DNA of 64,000 nt from positions 11,334 through 75,333 of the forward strand of contig JBBRSG010000007.1 in the NCBI GenBank assembly GCA_038245615.1, written 5' to 3'. Shown in pieces: positions 1 through 8,983 of this stretch. A model generated the notes under the pieces. The model did not search any database and was not told where the DNA came from. It worked only from the letters and a program-made list of their open reading frames with translations. How positions within the stretch are numbered: the stretch's first letter is position 1; each line of letters opens with the position of its first letter. The translations under genes and the position numbers were made by a program. This DNA is from 54-19 sp038245615 (GTDB lineage Bacteria; Chloroflexota; Chloroflexia; Chloroheliales; Chloroheliaceae).

Positions 1-1293
1 GTCAGCAAAAGCGGGGTGGTCAAGCGGACTTATGATACCAACTCCTCGATTCGCTTTCTATTAGGCTACTACAATCCTTTGCGGTTTGGCACGACTGGAC
101 TTGAGGATAGTTTCGAGGATTATCTGAACGGCAAGACTACCGGCAATGCCCTGCTGGATGCTCAACGTCAGCTTTTGAATAAACCGACTATCGGCAACGA
201 CCTCTATCTGACGATAGATCCCAAATTGCAGCAGGTCGCCAACGATGCCCTGGGCCAGACTTTCGGGGCAATCGTTTTGCTGGACGGCAATAGCGGGGCG
301 GTACTGGCAATGAGCGGTTTCCCGCGCTATGACCCGGCCTTGCTGGTCGCCGACCCGACGATAGAAGATGCCTCCAAACGCCGAGCCTATAACGAGCAGG
401 TCCAAAAGCAGTGGGAAGCCTATAATAACGACCAATCCTCGCCGCTCTTGTTCCGACCTACCCAGGGTCTCTTTACGCCCGGCTCGATTTTCAAGACCCC
501 AACGCTGGCGGGAATGCTCGAATCGGGCAAAACCACCCCCGAAGCTACCTGGCAAGACTCTGGCTTTTTCACGATAGATGGGGTCAGAATTGCCGATAAC
601 AATCGGCCCAACCAAAATACCACCTGGACTACCCGGCAGGGTTATATGTTTTCGCTCAATGCGGTCTTTGCCCAGATGGGGGTCCAACTGGGTAAAGAGG
701 GTTTGGACAAAATCAACCGCAGCTTTGGGCTAGAGCAACGGATTCCCTTCGACCTATCCACCTCTATCAGCAAAATTGCGATTGACCCAACTTACTTGAA
801 TAGCCGCCCGGCCCAGGCTGCCACCGGCTTTGGGCAGGGCGAATTGCTGGTTTCACCCCTGCATGTGGCCCTGATTGCGGCGGCAATGGGTCGAGGCGAT
901 GGGGTCATACCGCGCCCTTATCTGGTGCAATCGGTCAAGACCCGTGACAATTCGGTTGTAAAGCAGACCGGCCCGCAGGTCTGGCTCCAAGCGGTGCGGC
1001 CTGAAACGGCCTCGGTAGTTCGTGATATAATGATTTCGTCGGCAACCGACGGCTATGTAGGTTTGAATGGCGGCGGTTTGCCCCGCACCGGGGCAGTGGT
1101 CGGCGGTAAAACCGGCACTGCCGAAGTCGGCAACGGCATAAACAATGCCTGGTATATGGCCTGGGCCAGCAAAGGAGACCGTCTGTTTGCGATTGCGGTG
1201 GTGATTGACCACAAGCGCGGTGGCGAAGGTCTGGCGGACGCGATGCCCCGTGCCAATCGAGTTTTAACCGAAGCTTTAGCGAGTGTAAAATAG
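1..1293 (+). CDS. Class B penicillin-binding protein (PbpA-like transpeptidase), 5' partial
   Basis: D,D-transpeptidase that cross-links peptidoglycan outside the membrane. The reading frame is open to base 1, so the N-terminal membrane anchor and dimerisation region lie outside the window; a GTG at 16 is probably internal. Counting from that GTG, the penicillin-binding motifs are complete: SIFK at 157-160 with the acyl-enzyme serine, SLN at 213-215 and KTGTA from 365. The segment with GYY followed by TGLE near residues 17-30 resembles the PbpA family found beside FtsW/RodA genes in Actinobacteria. The stop codon is immediately followed by the GTG of the next gene, so the two are co-transcribed. 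Family assignment is firm; the role in division versus elongation is not decided by this fragment. Confidence 0.93.
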   Translation, partial: VSKSGVVKRTYDTNSSIRFLLGYYNPLRFGTTGLEDSFEDYLNGKTTGNALLDAQRQLLNKPTIGNDLYLTIDPKLQQVANDALGQTFGAIVLLDGNSGAVLAMSGFPRYDPALLVADPTIEDASKRRAYNEQVQKQWEAYNNDQSSPLLFRPTQGLFTPGSIFKTPTLAGMLESGKTTPEATWQDSGFFTIDGVRIADNNRPNQNTTWTTRQGYMFSLNAVFAQMGVQLGKEGLDKINRSFGLEQRIPFDLSTSISKIAIDPTYLNSRPAQAATGFGQGELLVSPLHVALIAAAMGRGDGVIPRPYLVQSVKTRDNSVVKQTGPQVWLQAVRPETASVVRDIMISSATDGYVGLNGGGLPRTGAVVGGKTGTAEVGNGINNAWYMAWASKGDRLFAIAVVIDHKRGGEGLADAMPRANRVLTEALASVK

Positions 1294-2556
1294 GTGCTGC
1301 TAGTCAGGTTTCTGCAAAGCGTTATAGCGATCTGCGTCATCGGAATTATTCTGGTGCTGTTCCAGTCTGGGGCGGCTTCAACCGGACAGATTATCTTTAG
1401 CCACGATTATCGTGCGCCCGGTGCAACCGAAGCCATCAGTTTCGACCAACCCGAAAAGCTCAGGTCGTTTCTGGCTGAATTGCAGAGCGGAAGGCCCGAT
1501 TTTTATGCTTTTCGGGCCACCAAAGGTGATTTTCTCAAGGTTAAGCTGAGTACCGCCCGCTTGGTCGGGCAGGACGCTTTCCGCCCTTCGCTGGCCCTTT
1601 TCGGCCCGGAACTGCCCACCCCCACCGCCGGAGAAATCAAGCAACTCCCCTTCTCGCTGCCCGCCGCCGTCGGCTTATTGGTTTCCGAGGCCGACAATCC
1701 CGAAAAAGCCACCCTAATCCGCCAGGACGAACCCTGGACGCAAGCGACTTTCTGGGAACGGCAGAGTCTTTTAACCGAAATCCCGGTGGATGGTACTTAT
1801 TATCTGGCGGTCTACACCCGCGATGGACAGAGCGGTAAATACGGGCTGGCAATCGGCGACAAGCCCGAAACCAGCCTGCGCGAGACTTTGACTTTTCCTG
1901 TAACCTGGTTGCGGGTGCGTTACTGGTTCGACGACCTGTGGTGGCCCAGCTTGTTGATTGGGCTGGTAGTCGGTTTAATCGCGCTTGCTTTATGGCTGGT
2001 TTTCCGAGCAGTTCGACAGCAGACCCGCAGCTTTAACTTTGTCCGAGCCAATTTGCGCCGCACCGAACTCCGTCAGAAACGCAATCGGGCGGGGTGGCGC
2101 AATCGGCGTATAAACCGGGCCGTCCGCAAGGCCCAGCCTTATCCTTTTGCGCCCCCGCCCGCGCTGGTTCGCCCTGCGGCGATGCTTGACCCAATCGCCC
2201 TGACCGAAATGAAACAACTGGTTGCCGCCGAAACCGAGGCGGCCTATCAGCCAGAACCAACCCCTGTCCCGGTTCCGGTAGCCGCCGAACCCATCTTAGC
2301 CGGGTCGCGCTGGGAAACCCCGCCAAAGGTCTATAAACTTCCGCCCAACAAGCTGCCGTCTAATTTACCCGCTTATTCTGGAAATGGAAATGGAAACTAT
2401 AACGGAGGCAATGGTAAGGCTAACGGGCCGACTAACGGTAATTCCCAACCCTTACCCCCGGCGAATCCTGCGCCGGTACTGGACGGTTTAGCGGCCTGGG
2501 GACAACGTTACCGCCCCAAATCAGTTGCCAGTCCCGAAAGCTCTACCCAATCATAA
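1294..2556 (+). CDS. Membrane protein with extracytoplasmic domain and basic, proline-rich cytoplasmic tail
   Basis: Unrecognised 420-residue protein. It starts with a GTG abutting the stop of the transpeptidase gene. Visible layout: an N-terminal hydrophobic segment (about 5-24), a predicted external domain of roughly 180 residues that ends in a beta-rich stretch resembling prepeptidase-type domains (DGTYYLAVYTRDG), a transmembrane helix at about 215-237, a strongly basic stretch after it, and a disordered tail rich in Pro, Asn and Gly. The context suggests an envelope role linked to the penicillin-binding protein, but no catalytic motif is visible and no function is assigned. Confidence 0.75.
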   Translation: MLLVRFLQSVIAICVIGIILVLFQSGAASTGQIIFSHDYRAPGATEAISFDQPEKLRSFLAELQSGRPDFYAFRATKGDFLKVKLSTARLVGQDAFRPSLALFGPELPTPTAGEIKQLPFSLPAAVGLLVSEADNPEKATLIRQDEPWTQATFWERQSLLTEIPVDGTYYLAVYTRDGQSGKYGLAIGDKPETSLRETLTFPVTWLRVRYWFDDLWWPSLLIGLVVGLIALALWLVFRAVRQQTRSFNFVRANLRRTELRQKRNRAGWRNRRINRAVRKAQPYPFAPPPALVRPAAMLDPIALTEMKQLVAAETEAAYQPEPTPVPVPVAAEPILAGSRWETPPKVYKLPPNKLPSNLPAYSGNGNGNYNGGNGKANGPTNGNSQPLPPANPAPVLDGLAAWGQRYRPKSVASPESSTQS

Positions 2557-2567
2557 CGAGTCAATCC

Positions 2568-2597
2568 TTTACTTTCGGCGAGGACTCATGCTAAAAT
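2568..2597 (+). promoter_or_regulatory. Probable sigma-70 promoter for the glgA leader
   Basis: TTTACT at 2568-2573 and TAAAAT at 2592-2597 are separated by 18 bp, and the -10 carries the extended TGC element at 2589-2591. Transcription would start near 2604, about 240 nt before the glgA start codon. Confidence 0.5.
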
Positions 2598-2603
2598 AGT
2601 TAC

Positions 2604-2842
2604 ATTCAAGGATTGCAAAGATGTTATGGATAAGAAGTACCTGTGCTAGATGCTCAGGTATAAGCAATGGCCCGCAAAGGCGGGATTAGATGGGGATTAG
2701 GCTAAAAAAGGTAATCTTTAAGTGTACCCATGCACGCCCTGGTATCCGAGGCTGACGACAACCCGTTGAAGCACTCTAATACTGGCGGCGTTTTTTGTTC
2801 TTAGTGGTCGGCCCAGAATGCCAATCAGAAAGGGCAGCTACT
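2604..2842 (+). promoter_or_regulatory. Long structured leader upstream of glgA, possible riboswitch or attenuator
   Basis: No reading frame explains this 240-nt stretch. It holds a TACCTG/CAGGTA stem (2638-2643 with 2655-2660), a perfect CCCGC-AAAG-GCGGG hairpin (2671-2684), and near the end ACGCC pairing with GGCGT followed directly by six T residues (2791-2796), which looks like a weak intrinsic terminator just before the glgA ribosome-binding site. I compared it from memory with the c-di-GMP-I, c-di-AMP, glycine, cobalamin, fluoride and guanidine consensus sequences and saw no convincing match. The class, if any, is unknown. Confidence 0.4.
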
Positions 2843-4399
2843 ATGACCCAACCGATGACCCAAGCTGACATAACTGAACCTCTGCAAGAACCCGAAGTAG
2901 TATCTGCCGAACCTGATGACCGAAAACTTACCTTGAAAATTTTGATAGCGGCGGCGGAAGCTGCTCCTTTTGCTAAAGTCGGTCATGTCGCCGAAGTGGT
3001 TGGGTCGCTGCCGCTGGCCTTGCAAAGCCTGGGTCACGATGTCCGGCTGGTTATTCCGCGCTATGGACGAATTGACCCGACCAAGTTTGACCTCAAGCCG
3101 GTAGCAGCCCTTCAACAGCTTGACATCACGATGAACCGCAATAGCGAGCAGGTATTTATCTCAGAAGGCCGAATCGGGGAAACTGGTCACACCTTGCCGG
3201 TCTATTTCGTCAACAACGAAAAATACTTTAACCGCGACGGCATCTATGGCTACCCCGACGACGATGAGCGTTTTATTCTGTTCTGTCGTTCGGTGGTCGA
3301 AATGCTGCCCCGGATGGGTTGGCAACCCGATATTATTCATTGCCACGATTGGCATACCGCGATTATCCCTAGCTGGCTCAAAACGGTGTATGCCGACCAA
3401 CCTTTTTACAAAGATATTGCCAGCGTCTACACGATTCACAATTTGGCCTATCAGGGCATCTTTGGCTATCGGGTGCTGGAAATCGCTGGAATTGGCGAGT
3501 ATGGCTTTGTCTATCCCCAACGCGAAGACGTGTCCAACCTGGTCAGCCTCATGAGCCTGGGTATTCAGACCGCCGATGTGATTAATACCGTCAGCCCAAC
3601 CTACGCCCAGGAAATTATCACCCCCCAGTATGGCGAACATCTGGACCAGGTACTTGAACAGCGCCGTGACCGCCTCTTCGGAATTCTCAACGGGATTGAT
3701 ATTACCCAGTTCAACCCGGCGACTGACCGCTTCCTCAAGGTCAACTTTGAGGCTGCATCTTTAGACCAGCGTATCCAGAACAAACTGGATTTGCAAAAAG
3801 AAGTCCGCCTGCCCCAAAACCCGAATGTCCCGCTCATCGGTATGATTAGTCGTCTGGCAAACCAGAAGGGCTTTGACCTGATTGCCCAGGTTATCGAACC
3901 ACTTATGAAGCTGGATTTGCAGTTTGTCCTGATGGGAACGGGCGACCCGTTCTATCACGACTTGTTTCAACAGATGGCCGAAACTTATCCTGAAAAAGTG
4001 ACCTATGTGATGACCTTCCGCACTCCGCTTGCCCAGAAAATCTATGGCGGTAGCGATTTGTTTCTGATGCCGTCCCGCACCGAACCCTGCGGCCTGGGCC
4101 AGATGATTGCGATGCGCTATGGCTCGATTCCGGTGGTGCGACAGACTGGAGGGCTGGCGGACACCGTAAAGGATTTTGACCCGCGCACCCAGACCGGCAA
4201 CGGCTTCACCTTTAGCGATTACAACTCGCTGGCCCTGTATGGGGCAATCGTGCGGGCGCTCGAAACCTACAAGCATCCCGAAGTCTGGCACGCCCTGATG
4301 ACCCGCGATATGATGGCCGACTATAGCTGGAACGCTTCGGCGGCTCGCTACGTCCAGCTTTATTTTCGGGCAATAGAATTTCACCGGACTACGGTTTGA
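2843..4399 (+). CDS. glgA: Glycogen/starch synthase (GT5, GlgA-type)
   Basis: Transfers glucose from ADP-glucose to the non-reducing end of an alpha-1,4-glucan. About 518 residues, normal for GlgA. The ATG at 2843 is preferred over an in-frame TTG at 2795 because a GAAAGGG ribosome-binding site lies at 2828-2834. The N-terminal GT5 domain, the HCHDWHTA segment, the LNGID motif and the C-terminal donor-binding region with SRTEPCGLGQ and TGGLADTV are all present. Oddity: the ADP-glucose loop normally written KTGGLADV reads KVGHVAEV, with the second glycine replaced by histidine. The gene is monocistronic or pairs loosely with the HIT/GalT-like gene 210 bp downstream. Family is firm; substrate preference is less so. 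Confidence 0.9.
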   Translation: MTQPMTQADITEPLQEPEVVSAEPDDRKLTLKILIAAAEAAPFAKVGHVAEVVGSLPLALQSLGHDVRLVIPRYGRIDPTKFDLKPVAALQQLDITMNRNSEQVFISEGRIGETGHTLPVYFVNNEKYFNRDGIYGYPDDDERFILFCRSVVEMLPRMGWQPDIIHCHDWHTAIIPSWLKTVYADQPFYKDIASVYTIHNLAYQGIFGYRVLEIAGIGEYGFVYPQREDVSNLVSLMSLGIQTADVINTVSPTYAQEIITPQYGEHLDQVLEQRRDRLFGILNGIDITQFNPATDRFLKVNFEAASLDQRIQNKLDLQKEVRLPQNPNVPLIGMISRLANQKGFDLIAQVIEPLMKLDLQFVLMGTGDPFYHDLFQQMAETYPEKVTYVMTFRTPLAQKIYGGSDLFLMPSRTEPCGLGQMIAMRYGSIPVVRQTGGLADTVKDFDPRTQTGNGFTFSDYNSLALYGAIVRALETYKHPEVWHALMTRDMMADYSWNASAARYVQLYFRAIEFHRTTV

Positions 4400-4596
4400 A
4401 AATCTAAAATCTAAAATCTAAAATCTAAAACGTTTGGTGTGAAATGAAATAATGAGGTCAAACTTTAGTCTGAAACGTCCTAAAAATATGGTTTGGGCCT
4501 AATCTTGACCTATTTTAATACAGTTTCACACCAAACGTTAAAGTCGAAGGTCGAAGATTTCTGTCCCCAATTTTAGATTTTAGATTTCAGATTTTC
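4399..4596. repeat. Intergenic inverted-repeat element flanked by heptamer repeats
   Basis: Between glgA and the next gene. The outer arms are tandem copies of the heptamer AAAATCT (4399-4429) and its reverse complement (4571-4595). Inside lies a perfect 16-bp inverted repeat, 4429-4444 against 4524-4539, containing TTTGGTGTGAAA, with a further inner pair AGGTCAA (4455-4461) and TTGACCT (4505-4511). The inner 111-bp unit has the size and symmetry of a small non-autonomous element or a very large hairpin. No transposase and no clear target duplication are seen. Confidence 0.75.
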
Positions 4597-4608
4597 AAAG
4601 GAGCGAAT

Positions 4609-5694
4609 TTGGCAAAGTCAGTCTACGAACTACCCGAAATGGTCAAGCTGCTCGAAAAGGACGAGCGGATATTGTTCAACCGCTTGTACAGCTACGATGC
4701 ATCGCCGATACAGATAAAAATTCCGCCCACTATGCGGGCCTATTGTGAGCGGTTTTTTGGCTCAGTTGAGGCGGTCGAGCAGCAACGTCCCCTCAAAATC
4801 ACCAATAATATCACTCTTGAAACCAGCATTTTTAATCAGTTGCGGAGTCGCCGCCCCCAAACCTATAACGGGACGATTTTGGAAGAGCAAATCGAGGCTG
4901 AACGCAAATATGACCCCTTCGCCAATCCGTTACAGGAAACCGCCGAGGATGTGTTCGGGCGGGTCGAGGGCGAATATTGTCTGACCGCCTCCAATATCGC
5001 CAAGTTCGATACCTGGCACAGTGTGGCGGTCTTCAAGGAATATCATCCTTTAAAGTTTGAGGCGGCTCAGGTAGTTGAATACCTGATGGTCGCCCGGCAG
5101 TGGGCCGAACAAGTGCGCCAACAAGACCCGCAGGCTTGCTACTTCTTCTTTATGTGGAATTGCCACTTCCGGGCCGGAGCGAGCATTATGCACGGTCACG
5201 CCCAAATGACCGTTAGCCGCCAGCAAGCTTACGGCAAAGTCGAGCGATTGCGCCGGGACGGACAGGATTACAACCGTCAGCATCGCCGCAATCTCTTTAA
5301 CGATATGGTACAGGTGCATAAGTCGCTGGGCCTGACCAATACCCCGGCTGACCGAGTAGTGGCGTTGGCCTCGCTTACGCCCATCAAGGAGCGGGAAATG
5401 TGGCTGGTCTCGGATTTATGGTCGCCCGAACTGGCCCTCGGACTTTATCAGACCTTAGCCTATTACAAAAGCCTCGGAGTGGCGGCCTTTAATGTAGCGG
5501 CCTATCTTCCGCCTATAGCTGACCCGCCATCGGGCGAGGATTGGAGCGAATTCCCGGTAATTATCCGGCTGGTAGACCGGGGCGACCCCCAGGCCCGTTC
5601 CAGCGACCTGGGCGCACTCGACCTCTTTGCCGCCAGCACGATTATCAATGACCCCTTTGAGGTCGCCGCCGGTTTCCAGAAATGGTTGGGATAG
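4609..5694 (+). CDS. HIT-superfamily / GalT-like nucleotidyltransferase or phosphorylase
   Basis: 361 residues. The TTG start at 4609 is supported by AAGGAG at 4598-4603. The C-terminal half carries a GalT/Ap4A-phosphorylase-like histidine triad: N184, H186, then AGAS and H195-G-H197-A-Q199. In this superfamily the first histidine of HxHxQ is the nucleophile that forms a covalent nucleotidyl intermediate. Members include galactose-1-phosphate uridylyltransferase, ADP-glucose phosphorylase and Ap4A phosphorylase. Its position next to glgA makes a sugar-nucleotide substrate such as ADP-glucose attractive, but this is inference. I do not assign galT. Confidence 0.7.
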   Translation: MAKSVYELPEMVKLLEKDERILFNRLYSYDASPIQIKIPPTMRAYCERFFGSVEAVEQQRPLKITNNITLETSIFNQLRSRRPQTYNGTILEEQIEAERKYDPFANPLQETAEDVFGRVEGEYCLTASNIAKFDTWHSVAVFKEYHPLKFEAAQVVEYLMVARQWAEQVRQQDPQACYFFFMWNCHFRAGASIMHGHAQMTVSRQQAYGKVERLRRDGQDYNRQHRRNLFNDMVQVHKSLGLTNTPADRVVALASLTPIKEREMWLVSDLWSPELALGLYQTLAYYKSLGVAAFNVAAYLPPIADPPSGEDWSEFPVIIRLVDRGDPQARSSDLGALDLFAASTIINDPFEVAAGFQKWLG

Positions 5695-5696
5695 CA

Positions 5697-5836
5697 GTGG
5701 TCAGTGGTCAGTAATCAGTGGTCAGAAAATGTAAGACGGAAGACGGAAGACGGAAGACGGAGTAAATTCAGCTAGGGTTTGACAGTTTAACTCAAAACTC
5801 AAAACTACCCTACTGACCACTGACGACTGACCACTT
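5697..5836. repeat. Intergenic heptamer-repeat cluster with inverted ends
   Basis: Three heptamer families are packed together: GTGGTCA copies at 5697-5725, AAGACGG repeated four times at 5733-5760, AACTCAA-type copies at 5789-5806, and the reverse complement TGACCAC at 5814-5836. The first and last families are inverted with respect to each other, so the whole can fold as a hairpin. It contains no reading frame. Confidence 0.8.
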
Positions 5837-5853
5837 TTCAAAAGAACAGAGCC

Positions 5854-6765
5854 GTGAAAAAACCAAAATCCAAAAAGAGGCTGTTCGTCTTTGTCGTGGC
5901 GGAATTGCTTTCGATAGTGGTGCTGCTATATGTAATTGTGGCGGTCTATGGGACATTCAGCTTTACCAGCGCTCCTAGCCGGGCGCTCGGCCCGGACACC
6001 CCCGCCCGCTACGGCATCAAATATCGAGAGGTCAGTTTTCAGACCGCCGCCCGCGATAAATTGACTTTGCGCGGCTGGTGGCTACCCCGTCCGGCTTCCA
6101 AGCGGGTGCTGATTGCGCTGCACGGCAAAGGCACAAACCGGGTAGATGTGCTGGAACTGAGCAGCAAGCTCTGGGAAAACGACTACAATGTGCTGCTCTT
6201 TGATATGCGCGGTCACGGACAATCCGATGGCGATCATTTCTCATTCGGGCAGTACGAGCAGTTCGACATCGTGGGCGCGGTCAATTTCCTGAAAGACCAG
6301 GGTTTTCAGCCGACCAATATCGGAATAATCGCCCGCAGCATGGGGGCAGCCTCGGCAATTATGGCAATGAGCCAAACCAGCGATATTAAGGCCGGATTTA
6401 TGGACTCGGCTTATGCCGACTTTGGGGAACTGGCCCAACAGCAAATCACCCCGACCACCGGGCTACCGCCCTTCGTCTTTCCCGGCATCACTTTAGCGGG
6501 TCGGGTGCTTTTGGGGATAGATGTCGAACAACCCAAACCCGAAGTCGCAATCTCGAATATCGGTCAACGTCACCTCTTTTTGACGCATGGCGAATTGGAC
6601 AGCCTTATCCCGGTCAGCCATTTCGAGCGTCTCAAACAGGCGGGCGGGGCAAACGTAACCGAAAGCTGGCTAGTCGCCGGGGCCGAGCATATCCAGGCTT
6701 ATTACCTCCAGCCGACTGAATATATCCGGCGAGTGGTAGCCTTCTTTGACCGGGAACTCAGGTGA
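5854..6765 (+). CDS. Membrane-anchored alpha/beta hydrolase
   Basis: 303 residues with a GTG start. An N-terminal hydrophobic segment (about 9-32) anchors or exports the protein. The hydrolase fold shows an oxyanion-side HGKG at 90-93, the nucleophile elbow ARSMG with Ser162 (Ala replaces the usual first glycine), Asp249 in HGELDS and His279 in GAEH, so the Ser-Asp-His triad is complete. It resembles BAAT/YqkD-type serine hydrolases. The stop codon lies 4 bp before the ATG of the phosphatase gene, so the two are likely co-translated. Substrate is unknown. Confidence 0.85.
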   Translation: MKKPKSKKRLFVFVVAELLSIVVLLYVIVAVYGTFSFTSAPSRALGPDTPARYGIKYREVSFQTAARDKLTLRGWWLPRPASKRVLIALHGKGTNRVDVLELSSKLWENDYNVLLFDMRGHGQSDGDHFSFGQYEQFDIVGAVNFLKDQGFQPTNIGIIARSMGAASAIMAMSQTSDIKAGFMDSAYADFGELAQQQITPTTGLPPFVFPGITLAGRVLLGIDVEQPKPEVAISNIGQRHLFLTHGELDSLIPVSHFERLKQAGGANVTESWLVAGAEHIQAYYLQPTEYIRRVVAFFDRELR

Positions 6766-6769
6766 AACG

Positions 6770-8983
6770 ATGACCTGGCTATTACTTACCCAAAATTCGG
6801 TCTGCACCCTCTGTCAGCTAATCTTAGTTATCGTGCTGACTTTAGGCAGTCTTCAGCTTAAAAATAAATCCAGACCAACCAAATTTCTAATCGGCGCGAC
6901 TAGCTCTTCTATTTTAATGTTTTCGATTTTCTTTGTGGCTAACTCCGTTCCGGCCTTGTTTGTATATTTGGATGCCTTTCAATTTGTCGCCCCGCTCTTG
7001 TGTCTTTTATTTCTTTTTCAGTTTGCCTACAATTTCCCCCAAAATTTCCGGCCTCGTGAAAGCCGGGCGGTCTGGATATTATCGGTTCTAGGATTGGTAA
7101 TATCCTTCCTTATGGCAAGCTGGCAGACAGTTGACCGCGTGCAGAATTCCCCGATTCCGGTTTTTGTTCTGCCGATAATTGTCGGAGTTATTGTTATCCA
7201 GTTTATCTGGCTTATCCTAGTCCTGATACGTCAGAGCATTGAGCTTTCATTTTTAGCTCTAAGGTTAGAGCGCCCGGAATATAGGGGCAATCTAAATAAT
7301 ATTCTGGCAGTTATCATCAGACCGATAGGCCGGGCGGCTTCGGCGGCGCGGGCTTTTGCCTTTGGCTTGCTCATTCCAATATTTTTGAGTGGGCTGGTTT
7401 TTATGTTCCTTACCGGCAGCCTTAATTACGACTTTTTTATTTTTTTGCTAAACCTGGGCTTATTGCTGTTTTTATTTGTCTTCACCATTGTATATTCCAA
7501 CAATGCGCCTGAGCCGACTACCGTCACGGTCAAACTGGTTATTAGCGCCTTGATTACGGTGTTAGCAATCCTCGGTACTGTCGGCTTTATTGTTTCGCCA
7601 CTCTATCAAGCCGATTATCAACGCTATCGGCTACTCGATTTGAACCAGGTTGAGCGATTGATACTCCTCAATAGTCCGAGTCTTACTTCGGCAAATCTGC
7701 CGACATCGGTGATTTTTATAACGACTCAGCTCGAATCGTCGGCTACCTCTAACAATAGTCCCAAGCCAGTAATTCTCTATTCCCGCCAGCCTGAAATTTC
7801 CGGTGGCAATTTAAATCCCGATAATTACCTCTATTACGAATTTACCGCTACCGCCACCCGCTATCGGGTTGGTTTTAGCCAGTCCGAATACTTTGATTTC
7901 ATCAACCAGCGCACCAGTCTCTTGATTTATTTGATACTTGGTTCGTGCGTGGTAGTCTTAATTATTTTTCCGTTTTTCTTTCGCTATAATCTGGTACAAC
8001 CGCTCAATTCGTTACTAGCCGGGGTCAAAGAAGTCAACGCTGGCAAGTTGAATACGCAGGTTGCGGTGCTATTTCAGGATGAAATCGGCTTTCTGACCGA
8101 ATCTTTCAACAAAATGACCCTTGAACTGAAAGACTATACCCAAAATCTGGAAGGCTTGGTCCAACAGCGCACCTTTGAACTGGAAGAGGCTAACCACGAA
8201 ATCGGCAACCTGAACCAGCGTCTGGAAGCTGAAAACTTGCGGATGAAAGCTGAACTGGAAATTACCCGCCGTTTGCAGCAGATGATTTTGCCTAAAGAGA
8301 ACGAATTGAGCCAGATTGACGGGCTGGACATCGCCGGGTACATGGAGCCAGCCGACGAAGTTGGCGGGGATTATTATGATGTCCTCAAGCTGGATGGGCG
8401 GGTGAAAATCGGGATTGGCGACATTACCGGGCATGGTCTGGAAAGCGGGGTTTTGATGATTATGGTACAGACGGCGGTGCGGGCCTTGCTTTCCGCCAAA
8501 GTGACCGACCCGACCGCTTTTTTGGCAGCCCTCAATCGCACTATCTATGATAATGTGCGGCGGATGGACAGCGAAAAGAGCCTGAGTTTGGCCCTGCTGG
8601 ATTACCGCGATGGTCAGCTTATTCTGAGCGGGCAGCACGAGGAAACGATAGTAGTGCGCCAGAATGGACAGGTCGAGATGATTGATACGATAGATTTGGG
8701 CTTTCCGATTGGGTTGGAAGAAGACATCAGCAGCTTTATCGCCCAAAAAATAATTTCCTTGAATTCCGGCGATGTCGTGATACTCTATAGCGACGGTATC
8801 CCCGAAGCCCAGAATCCCGAAGACGAGTTTTACGGGCTGGACCGGCTCAGCCAACTCAGTAGCAGCCATCGTCAACATAGTGCCGCCGAAATCCAGCAAG
8901 CCATCATTCAGAATTTGCGCGAGTTTATCAGCACCCAAAAAGTTTACGACGATATAAGTCTGTTAGTGATAAAGAAAAATTGA
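6770..8983 (+). CDS. Membrane PP2C-type (SpoIIE/RsbU) serine phosphatase with HAMP domain
   Basis: About 737 residues. The ATG at 6770 is preferred to a TTG at 6746 that overlaps the upstream gene. Layout: several N-terminal transmembrane helices (through about residue 275), a predicted periplasmic sensing loop, another helix near 385-405, a HAMP domain and coiled coil (about 405-500), then the SpoIIE phosphatase domain. Metal-binding signatures VGGDYYD and GDITGHG are intact, and YSDGIPEA marks the C-terminal acidic site. Such proteins dephosphorylate anti-anti-sigma factors in partner-switching pathways. No anti-sigma or STAS gene is in this window, so its target is elsewhere. Confidence 0.9.
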   Translation: MTWLLLTQNSVCTLCQLILVIVLTLGSLQLKNKSRPTKFLIGATSSSILMFSIFFVANSVPALFVYLDAFQFVAPLLCLLFLFQFAYNFPQNFRPRESRAVWILSVLGLVISFLMASWQTVDRVQNSPIPVFVLPIIVGVIVIQFIWLILVLIRQSIELSFLALRLERPEYRGNLNNILAVIIRPIGRAASAARAFAFGLLIPIFLSGLVFMFLTGSLNYDFFIFLLNLGLLLFLFVFTIVYSNNAPEPTTVTVKLVISALITVLAILGTVGFIVSPLYQADYQRYRLLDLNQVERLILLNSPSLTSANLPTSVIFITTQLESSATSNNSPKPVILYSRQPEISGGNLNPDNYLYYEFTATATRYRVGFSQSEYFDFINQRTSLLIYLILGSCVVVLIIFPFFFRYNLVQPLNSLLAGVKEVNAGKLNTQVAVLFQDEIGFLTESFNKMTLELKDYTQNLEGLVQQRTFELEEANHEIGNLNQRLEAENLRMKAELEITRRLQQMILPKENELSQIDGLDIAGYMEPADEVGGDYYDVLKLDGRVKIGIGDITGHGLESGVLMIMVQTAVRALLSAKVTDPTAFLAALNRTIYDNVRRMDSEKSLSLALLDYRDGQLILSGQHEETIVVRQNGQVEMIDTIDLGFPIGLEEDISSFIAQKIISLNSGDVVILYSDGIPEAQNPEDEFYGLDRLSQLSSSHRQHSAAEIQQAIIQNLREFISTQKVYDDISLLVIKKN

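Noticed and set aside
2668..2725. c-di-GMP-I riboswitch, suggested by GCAAAG in the glgA leader
   Set aside because: The GCAAAG here is simply the loop of a CCCGC/GCGGG hairpin; the tetraloop receptor and second stem of the GEMM-I consensus are missing.
5697..5836. Attachment site or integrated element suggested by inverted repeats
   Set aside because: No integrase, no transposase and no cargo; the arms are simple heptamers shared with other spacers.
8069..8938. 289-codon minus-strand frame
   Set aside because: Antisense to the SpoIIE phosphatase gene and without ribosome-binding site or domain.
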